Shown here: positions 27,201 to 39,060 of the stretch, piece by piece | Position numbering within the stretch: position 1 is the stretch's first letter | Layout: every line of letters starts with the position of its first letter | From: Strigops habroptila | Lineage: Eukaryota > Chordata > Aves > Psittaciformes > Psittacidae | Reading direction: 5' to 3' | Assembly (NCBI RefSeq): GCF_004027225.2 | Contig: NC_044278.2 | Coordinates: 3,844,001-3,908,000, forward strand | Length of the DNA: 64,000 bases | The notes under the pieces: generated by a model | Database searches by the model: none | Told to the model about the DNA's origin: nothing | The model's input: the letters and a program-made list of their open reading frames with translations, nothing else | Program-made: the position numbers and the translations under genes

Positions 27201-28399
27201 TTTGCAGAAGTTGGGATAGCTGTTACTTTTCTGTACCTAGTGGAGTTGGAAATAAAAGCCATCTGAAGTGATTGCAGTATGTTAGTACCCAGAGCTATAA
27301 ACAATAGAGTTATGATAATGGGAAGGAATGCACGGGGGTTTTGTTGTCTTTCTTTTTTCCCAGAAATAACTAATTTCTCTCTCTTGGGGTATTAAACACC
27401 TAAGTAGTTCTTGTGCAAATCTTAATTATCGCTAAAAGAGAGTATTATTTTTCAACATGTAACTGCTACCTGTAGGCCCACAGCAATCTTTAAAGCTATT
27501 TTTAATTATTATTATTTTTGTTTTTTACAGGCAAGCAACTTGCAGGGATACCTTTGGGAGGGTCCTCTTTATGGCTGTGAGCTAAGGACCCCTGAATATA
27601 AAACAATAAGCAACTACTGAGCAGGTATGTTATTTTTGGAACCTGTAACCGGTGCCAAAATGGTGTACAGTATCTCGCCACTACAGGAGAACAACAAAAC
27701 TTGTCATGGAACTGTCTGGGAGGAAGAATTTTCCTTCTGAGTGAGAAATCTGGATGTTTAGGAATGTTTTTAGGTTGGTTTTTTTTCTCTCTTCTGAATC
27801 CCAGACTTAGTGTCTTTCTTCCTCATTCAGAGAGAAAACTCCTGATGCTAAAATTCCTTGCTGGAGAAAAACTTCTGAAGGCTTTATCAAAAGAACTTGG
27901 GGCTAAAGTCCTTCACTTTTTTCATGGCTGAAGATTTGATTTCAGCTTCACTGGTTCAACTATTTCAAATGATGAAAGGTGAAACAAGGGACTTCCTCAG
28001 AGGAAGGAATTATCATTAACAACAGAAACTTCCAGTGAAATCTAGGAACAGTTTCAATTTGACTTGCTGTTTTATTTTTCCATCTTCGTCAGAAAATAGG
28101 CTTACGCAGTTCTCAGTGTATTTTTTTATTCTTTGGCTACAGTTCTTCTCAATACTATGTTATTCATTGAATGTTATTACCCTGTATCCCTTATGTAGCA
28201 GTAATCTTGTAATCATTTCTGTAATCACTTCCACATGCTGCAAACTTGATGAATGGAACAAACTCCTTCCTCATTCCCTGTATTCACATTATCTTTGCCA
28301 AATTCTTCCTCTTCAGTACTTGCTTGGATACCTTGAAGTTTATTTTCAATATCAGAATCCCAAAGTTGTTCTCATAGGAATATCTAGTGTTGTCCCAGC

Positions 28400-28990
28400 C
28401 ACCTTTAGGAGTCTCTTACTTTTCACCCCCCCAGCTTTGATCTTTCTTGTGCTTTTGAACTGCTCTGCCCCTCTGCTCTCATCTCTTGTTTCTGCCCAAC
28501 ATCTTGTACTACCATCTCTTTATTCCAGCATCTCCCCATTTCTCCAGTCTTCCATCATCCCCTGCCAACATCTGGAATCTGATGTGTGGGAAACCCAGGC
28601 CTTTTCCCAAGGCCATCTCTCTTCATCACCCCAGCGCTTCCGCTATTCTTCCTGACAGTGACATCCAGATTACTGCACATTTTACTGTATCCGAGCTCTG
28701 TCTTGCATATGGTCCTGTCAAATCTCACCATTTTTTCCTCTAAAACCTGACTTCTTTCCTATGCTGCTTAAGTGAAAGGCTCAGTTCTCAGTTACTGCAG
28801 TGCTGCTTGCAGTCCCCTGCCTCCCAAGTCCTGCTCCCTCACCTTTATCATTCTTCACCTTCATATTCCTTCCATGGCTTCTCTGTCAGGTTTCAGCCAC
28901 CCCATATGGAGCCTGTATGTCCCCATTTTGTGGCTGTCTGCTATCCCCTCATGCTTGCCATCCTCCTAAGTGGTGTTTAACCACTTACTG
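28400..28990. repeat. Pyrimidine-rich region
   Basis: C/T-rich text (CCCCCCAG, TTTCTCC, CCATCCTCC) similar in composition to the tract at 10.0-10.5 kb. It explains the long open frame that begins at 28035. Its origin is unknown; it may be a very old repeat. Confidence 0.5.
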
Positions 28991-31900
28991 CACTTACTGA
29001 CTCTTTCTGCATTTCTTTGCTCACCTTTATGCTTCTTTCAAAGCCTTAAAAATTAATTTTCCTGCATTTTTTCCACATTTTTTCTTTTTCTCTCTCTTGG
29101 CCCTGTTCATACTAGGTGGGATCAGGAGCGCAACTTGAAGACAGTGAACACCTAATTCCCCTTGAAATGAATACTGGTTATCCGCCCAGCTGGGAGTCAG
29201 GCAGCTGAATACTGTTAAGGTATTTGTGTATCAGTGTGCACCCACTGTTTGCGCTTGAGACCAGTACTTATATTGCCTACACTGCTAATGCCACCTCACC
29301 CTGGAGGTCTGTGGTTTCTGTCAGTAATGTCCCCAGAGTCTGCATTTGGTAACAGCCTGAGGAACTTGATATCTAGTTCTTGCTTCAGTCCACTGGGATC
29401 CATAAGCAAGCTGTCCCTCTGCCTATCTCTCTGTCAGGGCCTGATCTCGTACAGGTTTTCAGAGAAGGCATCCCAGATCAATTGGTGCACAATGCAGGGC
29501 TGGTGGAGAACGTGTTGTGATCAGTGTCTAAGACCAGGAATTAAATGATCAGATTTAACTTCCTTCTTTTCTTGGAAGATGAGAAACAGAACCTAGACCC
29601 TCACCTCTTAAATACACTGTTTGTAGAAATGGAGGCAGCTGTGATGTTGAATCTTGCTCAGTCTATCAGTGGAGTGTATGAAATAAAGCGTATGTAATTT
29701 TAGGCTAAACTGTCATGGCGGTAAAAAGTGGGACTGTGTTTCCTTTATGTCTTCGTGGTAGTCTCCCCATGTAAGACCAAGACCTAACATTCACACTTTA
29801 TCTAGCTGTCTGGTTGTCGTTCTTTGAAATTTTAAGTAGCTTCCTTGTCAGATTTGAGTGAATTTCATCCTAGAATGTGATCCAGCCTGAAGGTCAGAGC
29901 AGTTTGCCCAAAACCAGTAGGTCAAAGGGATAAAGTGTTGAACTTGATTTCTTTCTTTCTTTTTTTCTTCTTTTTTGCCCACATTCTAGTAAAATATAGA
30001 CATCCATGTGCTCCTGAAGTCATGCCCACTGTCAGTGTTTTCCCAAAGGCATCCTACATGGTGTTCCCTTAAGGGTGCTGGTATTTGCTGATGCTCTTCT
30101 GAGGCACCCAGCGCCAGCCACTTCCACTCTTTGTCCAGTGTGCAGCAATGAGGGGATGTGAACTACTAGCTGAGCTGCTCCTGCAGTCAGCACTAACCAG
30201 CTCGCCTTTGCTGCAGACCTAGTGTAACAGTTCATTGTGCCAGCAAAATAGAAAGGAGGAGAAGAAAAAGAGAACAGAGAAAATAAAAAGCAAGACATGG
30301 AGATAATGAAAGTGGGGGAGTACTTCTGATATTGTAACTTCCATATTGTATCAGACTTAGGATTCTCTAGCTGCATCTGGGCTTTGTTAAAAATGAGGCT
30401 AGTTAGCAGCAGCAGATGTGAATGTAACAACTGACAGGGGAATGAGAGAAGCTATGAGAAAGCCATGAATTACGTAGATTCTCTTAAAGATCTTTTGCGG
30501 GGGGCTTAGAAGTAGCAGTTTTCAAACTGTGGCCTACTGGTTGCTCATATCAAGCAATTGGGATGCTGTGGAAGGTGGGAGAAGGGTACAGCAAGCAAGA
30601 TGCATGATGTGTCTTCAATCAGGAAAGGGGAAGCACTTGAAGAATGGGTTACTGGAACTGCTGAAGGATGATGGTGTAGCTCGGAGAAAGATGTAGCTTA
30701 GGAGTAGATGCAAATGTTCTGGAAAGGGGGATGGGGATTCATGTAGCTAAGAATAAATGAGATTATGGAAAGGATACTGGTGGTTATTTGGTAACCAGGA
30801 GCTTAAATGATCAAAGAGGTTTAGTAAGCCCTTCTGACTTTGCCTTGCCCTTCCAAAAATATATCATGGCTATGTGGAAGGTCACCTCTCATCCATTCTT
30901 AGACATTAATCACCCCTTTCAGTATAGGTGGCCTATCAGATTGCATAGGCTGGGTAAACATTGGGATATATGATAGTACATTTGCTGAGCTGCAGGATCT
31001 AAAGGTAAGATTGATATCTGGAATGCCAAGATATTTGTGAGGGGAGGCAAGATTCTTGGTCTCCTCAGCTGCTTGCCCTCAAAATGGAAGGAGAAAGCAT
31101 TTGAAATTCCAGAAGTCTTCATAGGCTCCAGGCTATAAACAGGCTCTTCCTGTATGAAGCAGTAAGGATCTAACAGTCATCATGAGATGTCTGCTTTTCC
31201 ATACAGGCCTAATACTACTGGTATATGCCCTTGTGAGGGGAGTGAAGCCCATCAGTCAGGAGTGACAGGAGTGCCCAGTGCTACTGATGTGGATCATCCA
31301 GGAAGATGGTATTGAAGATAAGAGTCATGGGGTAAAGAAGAAATGAAAGCCCAGACAAGCCGAAGCAGGGGAAGGCAGAAAGGTGAAAGAGTCAAAAACA
31401 AAAAGAAAGATGGAAAGAAGAAAATAATTAGGAAAAGGCTGGAGAAGTATTGGCAGCGTGTTGTACAGTGGAGGAGTGTCCTTACCATTGAATACACTCC
31501 ATAAATACTGTATTTTTTTCAGCTAGCTAGGCCGAGGGCTTCTGTGGGGTCAGGTACACAAATGATGGGTTCCCAAGTCCTGATGGTCCTCCAAATCCAA
31601 TGAGAGCAGAATTTATCCCCTAGATAACTATCCTGAATTTATCTGGGAGCTGTGCCTCTAGCATGGTCTGGATCCTCTGTATCAGATGTCTGAGTAAGTC
31701 TATATTCCCAAAAGCAATGTGAGGGAAAGTATGATCAAAGGAATGTATTTGCTATTTTACTTTATGGATCACCGGGCAAGTGCCGTATGCAATAGTCATG
31801 GATGCTGTTTATTCCCTCCTCTCTTGCTAGCTTGAATGCAATGGTACTGCAGCTTGGGTCTCTGAAGGAGAGGTTCTTTGGGTTACATATCTTCATGTTC

Positions 31901-32730
31901 TGTCACCATTGGCCACAGCTATACCTTGGGGTGGAGAGTATGCAGGCTGTTGATTTTTGGAAGCGTTTGTAAGACACTGCTCTCTATTTCCTGGTCCTAG
32001 TCAAGAGACTAAAGTGAAGGTTACTAAAAGTTTAATATCCAGTAGCGTGTTGCAAGAGCTGGTGTTTCCTGACAGCAGTGACTATAAACCTATCACCCTA
32101 TAGCCACATCTCTGCTTCCAGTCAGAAACACCAAACCTGAGCAGGCTGGAGTGTGCTAGCTTCCTCGCTGGTGTGTATCTGACATGGATGGGCAAACTGC
32201 TTGGATTATGCAGGAAACCAAAGTGTCCTCATAGCTAAAGTGAAATTTTCTAGGAAGTAGGTTGTTCTCACATTAGTCAGCTATGACAGTGGAGGAAAGT
32301 GCCTCTCCAGGAAGGGTCTGTGTCACTTGGACCCTTGGTTTACACTGAGCAAAGCCATTGGATTTCATACCTTCTCCTACAGTGATCCTACAATAAACCA
32401 GGAAAGATCAGACACTCCTGTAGAAAAAGACAATTGGGTCTCTCATCCCAGATGGGAAATCTGCACAGTAAGATGTGAGACCCACGAGCCCTTCTCCTCC
32501 CTGGGATGGAATAACCCACCTTTTTTCATCATGAATCTTAACAGCCAAGGATGTTGCCTCAACTCATTCATCAGCCAGCCAGTGTCACTATAATTAGGGG
32601 TTAAGTAGTTAATCTTCAAAAAATCCCTTGGAAGTGGAGAATCCGTATATTTGCTTATTTGTGTACTACCCCTGACACAACCAGGCATGGGAATTCAATC
32701 CCATATTTGTGTGTTTAACAATTTAAAAGA

Positions 32731-32771
32731 ATATGTATATACAGTATATATATGTTTATATATTATATATA
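32731..32771. repeat. AT-rich alternating repeat
   Basis: ATATGTATATACAGTATATATA, then TGTTTATATATTATATATAC. Low-complexity (TA)n. Confidence 0.85.
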
Positions 32772-33229
32772 CAACAGTATAAAGAGAAGCTTTGACTGTC
32801 TAACCTCCTATTTCACCTTCCCTGTTGCATGCTGTGCATCTTCTTGGTGCCCAGCCCTGCAAAACCAGAAAGCCTGTGTTTTAGCGTGCATTGATACTAC
32901 CTCCCATGACACAGGATGAAGTTAGGCATGCGTGTAAGCTTGCTTTTGTCCTGGACAGAGAGGAAGACTACTCTTTCTTAATTAGGGGCCCACTTATGGT
33001 AGGCCCTACAGAAACATGTATCAAATGGTAACCTTACCTTAAAGCACTTACGGCCAGATCACCCAAGGTAGGCTGAGCCAGGAATAGATAGTGCAGGTAT
33101 AGTGCTTTTAGAGATGTTTCTTGTTCCAGTTTCTTGCAATGCAGACATGAGAATTTTTCAGGAAGAAATGTCGATCCTCAAAATGGATAGAGATGTGTAA
33201 TTGCACGGGGGAATAAGCATTGTAAAGTT

Positions 33230-34130
33230 GGTCATTTGTGGCTGTATGCTATTGAATTCTACTATCAATGATCTGAAAGACTGCAAAATAGTCATTGATT
33301 GTTAGGGATGACTCAAAAATCAGTAAGCTAGCAAAAGCCCCAAACATTACTGCAATAGTCTGGATCACTCAGAAAGCAGGGGCCAAGCATAACATTAACT
33401 GCTGTAAGTCACATGTCAAAGAATAAGGAATACAGGCAGTGTTTATCAGCTGGCAAGATTGTCTCAGAAAGCATCGACAGGGAAGAAGTGGGGGCTGGTG
33501 TGCAGCTCACCATCTGACGACAGAATTCCAGGATGATGCTGTAGCTGGGGGAATTCATGCAGCTTTCGGTAAATAACTTCAAGATGAATAGCTCTAGGAG
33601 AGGCTGAGCACGCGTGTCATTTAGCACTAACGTGGTCACTTCCCATGTACTCTATTTAGTGCTTTTGTTGGTGGTTCCTGGATGGGAGAGGTTTCAGGGA
33701 CAATGCCAGAGGGAGTTACAGAATTGGAAGTGTGCCTTCCAGTGAAAGAGGTTGAAGAGTTGAAGGGAAAAGGGAAAGCTGAAGGCTAACTTTTTTCACT
33801 GTCTACATATACTTACATGGGGAACAAATTTTCTGTGGTCTAGCAGGCTTGAAGGATAACAAGATCCAAAAACTGGAATTTGGAACGGGGGGAAGAAAAA
33901 GTCATATGAGAGAAAGCATTAGTTTTTAACATTGTCTGTAATTAACCACTAGAAAAACTCACTGAGGGTTGCGGAAGGTCCTCCACAGGAGGCTTTTAAA
34001 TTGTGGCTGGATTCTTGTCAGAAAGTGGACCCTTGCAGAGATGGGATGTATTCTGCCGAGCCTTCTGGCCCAAGTTTTCGAAGGTGTGGGTCTAGATGAT
34101 CACAGCAGTTGTTTCTGGCATTACGGTTGG
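33230..34130 (+). mobile_element. Ancient CR1 LINE fragment, sense
   Basis: The clearest part is 33800-34130. It contains CTTACATGGGGAACAAATTTTC, then a TAATTAACCACTAGAAAAACTCACTGAGGGT segment and finally GGTCTAGATGATCACAG, in the same order as the 3' part of old amniote CR1 families. The upstream part, from about 33230, matches the preceding ORF2 region more loosely (GATCTGAAAGAC, GACTCAAAAAT, AATAAGGAATACAGGCAG). Many indels break every frame. The 5' boundary is uncertain. Confidence 0.6.
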
Positions 34131-37100
34131 AGGATGGCTCACTGTTGGCAGCTATGAGGTTGAGAGCTGGGACCTCAGGGTGAGAGCAGAAGGCATCCCC
34201 TCGCAACCCAAGGCATTACTCATTTTCACCCTGCCCTGTGCAAACAGTCTGCAAACAGCCAAACCACATCACTCTCCCTCTTTTAAGTTTCAAGTGCTAT
34301 TGCTCCAGTAAGCAGCATTGCTCCCCTTTCATTCCTGTTTCCCATGTAACCATCTACCTTGTTCCCATTCCAGGACATTGGCAGCCACCTCCACCACTGA
34401 AAGACCACTGAGGATGGTGGGTGGAGGTGAGCACCAACGTTTCAAAGAGGAGCTGCCGCTAGTCCCTCATCTCAGAGCACTGTTCCACTGTCTGTGGTGG
34501 CACACATGAGTGGCTATCTGGTGGTACAGCGTGGGACAAGTCAGAGTCCCCACTGAGAGCAACGAGGCACCATCTTCCCACGGAGAAGAGGGCATGGGTT
34601 AGATGCAGGCTTCCACCTGAACTTCGAGGGTCTGGTTCACCTTTTTATTGGATTGTGCTGCAGTGGTATCCCAAAGTAGATGAGGCTTCATTAGTGTCCA
34701 CTGAGGTGCTCAACGATAGCAGGAATTACCATTGTTTGTCAGTGTTGCTTTAATTATCCTCTGGCCAAGCCAAGCCATACCATTGTCTATGGCTTTGTCA
34801 TGTATTTCAAGCTTTAAACTTTGAACAATTATTCTGCTATATTTCTGAGCCAAACAAGAATGAGTTCTTTCCTTCCCCCCTCAATGGACATTTTCTTTTT
34901 TTTTTGGCGGAAAGGCTATATTCCCATGATGCTGGGATTTTATTTAATTTCTCACCTTATTCCTCACAGACTTAGACTTTGGCAGAGGCCAAGAACGGGC
35001 ATGTAGAAGAGTCAGTGGTGCAACATATCATTAGAAACTTCTGAGAACAGCGCTGGGAAAGATGAGAGCTGATGCACATGGCGGTTGGGCAATAGGTGCC
35101 AGCAGAGGCTCCGAGCCTTTGTACGCAGCCGGTGTGAGCAGGTACTTGCTGTAACAGTACTTCCTTGGAAACACAATGGCCACTTGTGAGCCAGCCCTAC
35201 CCCAACACAGTGGAAGAAAGCCAGGCAGGGAAGCGTGTCCCGGGCGGCACATCGGGACTGGCTGGGTGGAGTGTGGCGAGGGGCAGTAAGTGGGTGAGGA
35301 GCTGTGGATGTGACCGCCGAGGCTGTGTGGGGTGGGAGGCTTTTCCTCTTGTGATTTCACCTGGATTGCATGCCAACCTCAGCACACAATGTTATCACTG
35401 CGGGCCAGCACATGGTCGGGGTGGCTGTGCTCACACAGTCGCGCCTCAGGAGAGTTTTTTCCAGTCCTTATAGCTTTTGGCTTTGATGGCCCTTACCAGA
35501 AACATGCCACGACACTACTCCCTGGGTTTGTGTCCAACGGTACCAGGACTGCCTCTGGTCACGGATGACCTGTGCACTGATTTGGATATCTAGTCGTGTG
35601 AAGTAAAAGTGAAGAGTTTTGTCAGGAACTGAAGCAAGGACCTCTGCTCTACCCCACCCCTCTCTGGCAATCTGTGCTGCTCTCGGCTGTTTCCTTATCT
35701 AGGGTTTATTGCTGTGCAAAACAGCTGAGTTAATGACTCAGAAACAACACTCACTCCCTGGTGCATGAAGGCTGTGCTGCCTGGATAGAAATCCTTCTCG
35801 AGAAACCCATTCCCCTTTCTGTAACAAACACACAGCTTCTGAAACCATGAGCGCTCTTGGTTAAACACAGTCCTTCAGAGCTCAGGCCCAGTCTGTGGTA
35901 GTGGTTTCCACAGGCCAGGGATGTGTGGTCTGTGCACAATCATGTTTTGTCACTGTTAAACATCATGCCTAAAAAGGGAGAGTCGAGCCTGGATCATCAG
36001 AAGCACTTGGCATTTTCACAGATCTCCTTCCATGGCAGTCTACAGAAGTTTTATCTTCTCTCTAAGCTAGATTAAATACTGTCTCTAGAAGTCCCAGCCC
36101 GAGCCTGCCCTCTTCCCTGCACTAACAGAGATCCTACATTATTTATTTTGTTCTATTGCTCCATGAATAAGGCTTTTATTGCCCCTTGCTTTTTTTTTTT
36201 GCCCAGGCATCTTTATTTGAAAAGAAGAAATCAATACCCTTTCTTTAATTCATGGGCAGCCTTTAGTCTTCCCAGGACAGATGTTTTCTAGGACAGTTCC
36301 AGTTTTCCATGCTTTAGGAGGATAGCCAATACATTCAAAAAGTGTAACAGCACTGGAATAGTTTGCGGGAGATGAAGTGGTTCCAACCTTTGGAACCCGA
36401 GATTCATCAGTGACTAAAGTCTTTGGCATCAGGGAGACCTGTTAATGCAATTGTCAATTTCCAGCTAAATTAAAATCTGGTCATAGGACAGTCACATGGC
36501 TTCTGACAGGCATGACAATGTACAGAGCAAATAGGATCCATGAGAATTTGCAGGATTCTCTGTATTTTGGGGGGGGCTGTTCTGGGTATGTGTTTGGTGG
36601 CTGGTTGTTCAAGTCTTTGTAGGTTTATTGACAGCTTGACGGGGTTGGTGTTTGTCCTCCAATAGAGTTGAAACAGTTCAGTAACAAAAAGGAGGCTGCT
36701 GGCACCCTCATGCTGGACAGGTCCAAATCTATAAGCAGCTCAAGAGCTGAGGCATGGCACCTTTTGATACAAAGGCACTCAGTGCTTTGTGGGGCATCAT
36801 ATGTATTAAGCTTGAAGGAGGCAGGCTCCAAAGGAAAGTCTGTGAGCTTTCCTTTGCCACATGTGGATTGTGCTCTGGCAGTGTCTTTAGTGCTTTGTTT
36901 TCTGCTGAGCGTTCTTTGCTATTCTCATTCTGCTTTGCAGTAATTATAGTTCTTCTCACTTCACATTTGCTTCCGACATGGTCTTGCCTGTATCCTTTGA
37001 ACTGATTCCCTTGTATGGACAGCAAAGACAGGCGCTTATCTTTCCAGGACTGAGAGATGACACATTGCTCATAGATGGGACCAGCTTTGGAATTTATGAG

Positions 37101-37781
37101 CAAGAACGCTCAAGATGATGCTGTACATCCCCACTGATGCTGCTTTCTGGTGTACTTTCTGCTCGTGATGCTGCTTTCTGGTGTACCTCACAGGTCATAA
37201 ATTATTTTTGGGAGCTGGACTAGAGATGAGGATATTTAAGCCCTTAAAATTACATACTAGCAGCTCATGTGTAGATCTAAGATCACATATGATCAGTACA
37301 AGGTGAGAAGATAGTCCAGGGAGTAACTTCTTCATTCAAGCTGGCAGATAGCAAGCTGCTTTTTGAATCAGAAAATAAGCACTCTTTTTTCTAACTTGCT
37401 GAATTAGGGGTCATGGAGAACACGTAACAGGGAGATTTTGACAGCAGAGGGCTGTCATGAAAATTGGAGAATAAATCAGGCAGGACTGAGGTGATGTATT
37501 TACACACCTTGCCTCTACGTGTACATCCAAGGATCACGTTAGCCCCATCAAGCACAGCGTTGCACTGTGAGCTCATATGCAGCTCCTCAACTACCCTGAG
37601 CCCAGAGTCCACCCCGGAGTCACTGCTTCCCAGGACAAAGTTCCCCATAGCAGAGCTACAGCGGATCTCCTTGCGGACGTGCAAGACATGACCTTCCTTG
37701 TGCTACAGCAAATCCTTTCTGTGTTTGCCTGACTGTGCCATTGGGGGAACTCTGGATCAGCGGTCCCCTTTTTCATGATTT
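34131..37781. other. Intergenic DNA with a small CpG cluster
   Basis: No gene recognised. A modest local rise in CpG at about 35230-35325 and the 31-bp-period duplication at 37.14 kb are the only visible structures. Confidence 0.6.
37135..37186. repeat. Short tandem duplication, 31-bp period
   Basis: The 21-base segment beginning TGATGCTGCTTTCTGG occurs exactly at 37135-37155 and again at 37166-37186. Exact identity suggests a recent local duplication. Confidence 0.9.
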
Positions 37782-39060
37782 GTCCCTCTCCTGGACTTAG
37801 TGACATTTGCAAAACGTTTGATGTTTTCTTCCAGGTTATTGACTAAAAATACCGTGATGCCAAACACCCTCCAGGATCTTGGTACAAACATGCTATAAAC
37901 AATCACTTCTAGTTCTCAGTTATATCTTGGGACCAGCCTGATAGGTCATTTATAGTCTGTTTAATGACTGCTATCTTATTTTTATGTCAAGCTAGTTGTT
38001 TAATTGAATTGCCAGGTGATAGAGGGGAAACTGCCTTCCAGGATCCTAAGTATATTGTACCAGCTTTGTTATATTTAACAACGGTACATGCAATTTCCTC
38101 AGAGAAAAGTATTACCCCAGTTCAGTAGGGTGAATTTTCTATAAACCCATCTTGATTGCCCCTAGTTATATTTCTCTCCTTTTATTCCCTGTGTTCTGTG
38201 TTAGCCATTTCATTATTTAGTTCAGGACTGAGATCCTATCACAGGTCTGTAGTTACCTGTGAGTAATTACAGTTATGAGATAATTATAGAGTAATTATGC
38301 CCTTCTACATAGTCTTTACAAAATGCCAGACTATGGGTTTTCTTCTTCTCCTCCAGGACTTAGCCATTGCGTCAAGAATGAAAGAAAATCAACAGAAATA
38401 GTGCGGAGACATCCTGTGCAGCTTATTTAAAATAAACAAAACCCCAAAACAACATCTCCCCCCCCAACCAAAAAAACCCCCAACAAACCCCAAAACAACT
38501 TTCAGTGCAGGATATGCAATCCTGCTGATTTAAAATGGCTGATTTTAGTAGGTGGTATTTAATTCCTCTGAGATACTACAAGAATAGACATGTCATCAAC
38601 AATGTCTTCATTATCTACTTTCTTTTTCCCAGCAGTAGGATAGAAGTATTTATTGATTTCATTTTTCTTGTCTGCATTATTATTGAATAATCTAACATTT
38701 CCATCTAATAACAGATCAATACTATGATTAGAACTCATTTTGTTCTTAATTTACTTTTTAAAAAAATAGCTTTGTCAGTCTTTTTTTCCCTTTTACTTCC
38801 ATCATCTTATCATCATATCTATATGTGTTTTACCTAATTAAAGGCACCCCCACTTCCATTTTAGATGTGGTTATGCTTTTGCCATTACACTCTTTCTTTA
38901 CTGAGGAGTTGTGTATTTTTGGTGCCTCGTAAAAAAATTTTTTTAAGCAGTTCTCGATAATTATTCATATTTTCTTATTTAAATCCCTTCTTTGTGTTGA
39001 CTTAGCCCAGAATTCTACTCAGGGCTGGGAAATGGGACTTTTTAAAGCATCATGTCTTTC
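37782..39060 (-). mobile_element. Ancient CR1 LINE fragment, antisense, with internal A/C-rich insertion
   Basis: Read on the minus strand, this block follows the middle of old CR1 ORF2. Landmarks on the + strand are a worn TCCAGGTTATTGAC segment near 37833, ATAAACCCATCTTGATTG near 38141, CAGGTCTGTAGTTACCTG near 38240, and TCTGCATTATTATTGAATAATC followed by ACATTTCCATCTAATAAC near 38670-38720. The order matches the reverse transcriptase domain running back toward the linker before it. An A/C-rich low-complexity stretch at 38430-38500 interrupts it. No frame survives. Confidence 0.6.
38430..38500. repeat. A/C-rich low-complexity insertion
   Basis: Runs of AAACCCC and CCAACC with a C9 homopolymer near 38456. 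It interrupts the antisense CR1 at 37.8-39.1 kb. Confidence 0.75.

Larger units (their letters stand above)
18080..33229. other. Intergenic DNA, no gene recognised
   Basis: Fifteen kilobases of unassigned sequence containing the two hairpins at 21.25 and 24.15 kb, an AP-1/Maf-like GCTGAGTCAG at 23831-23840, a C/T-rich region at 28.4-29.0 kb and AT repeats at 32.7 kb. The 206-codon frame at 28035-28655 is the longest here and is judged to be noncoding. Confidence 0.6.

Noticed and set aside
28035-28655. 206-codon open frame on the + strand, hydrophobic and Leu/Ser-rich
   Set aside because: The composition follows from a pyrimidine-rich strand. There are no family motifs, the start context is ordinary, and it is not bounded by convincing splice sites. 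Read as chance.
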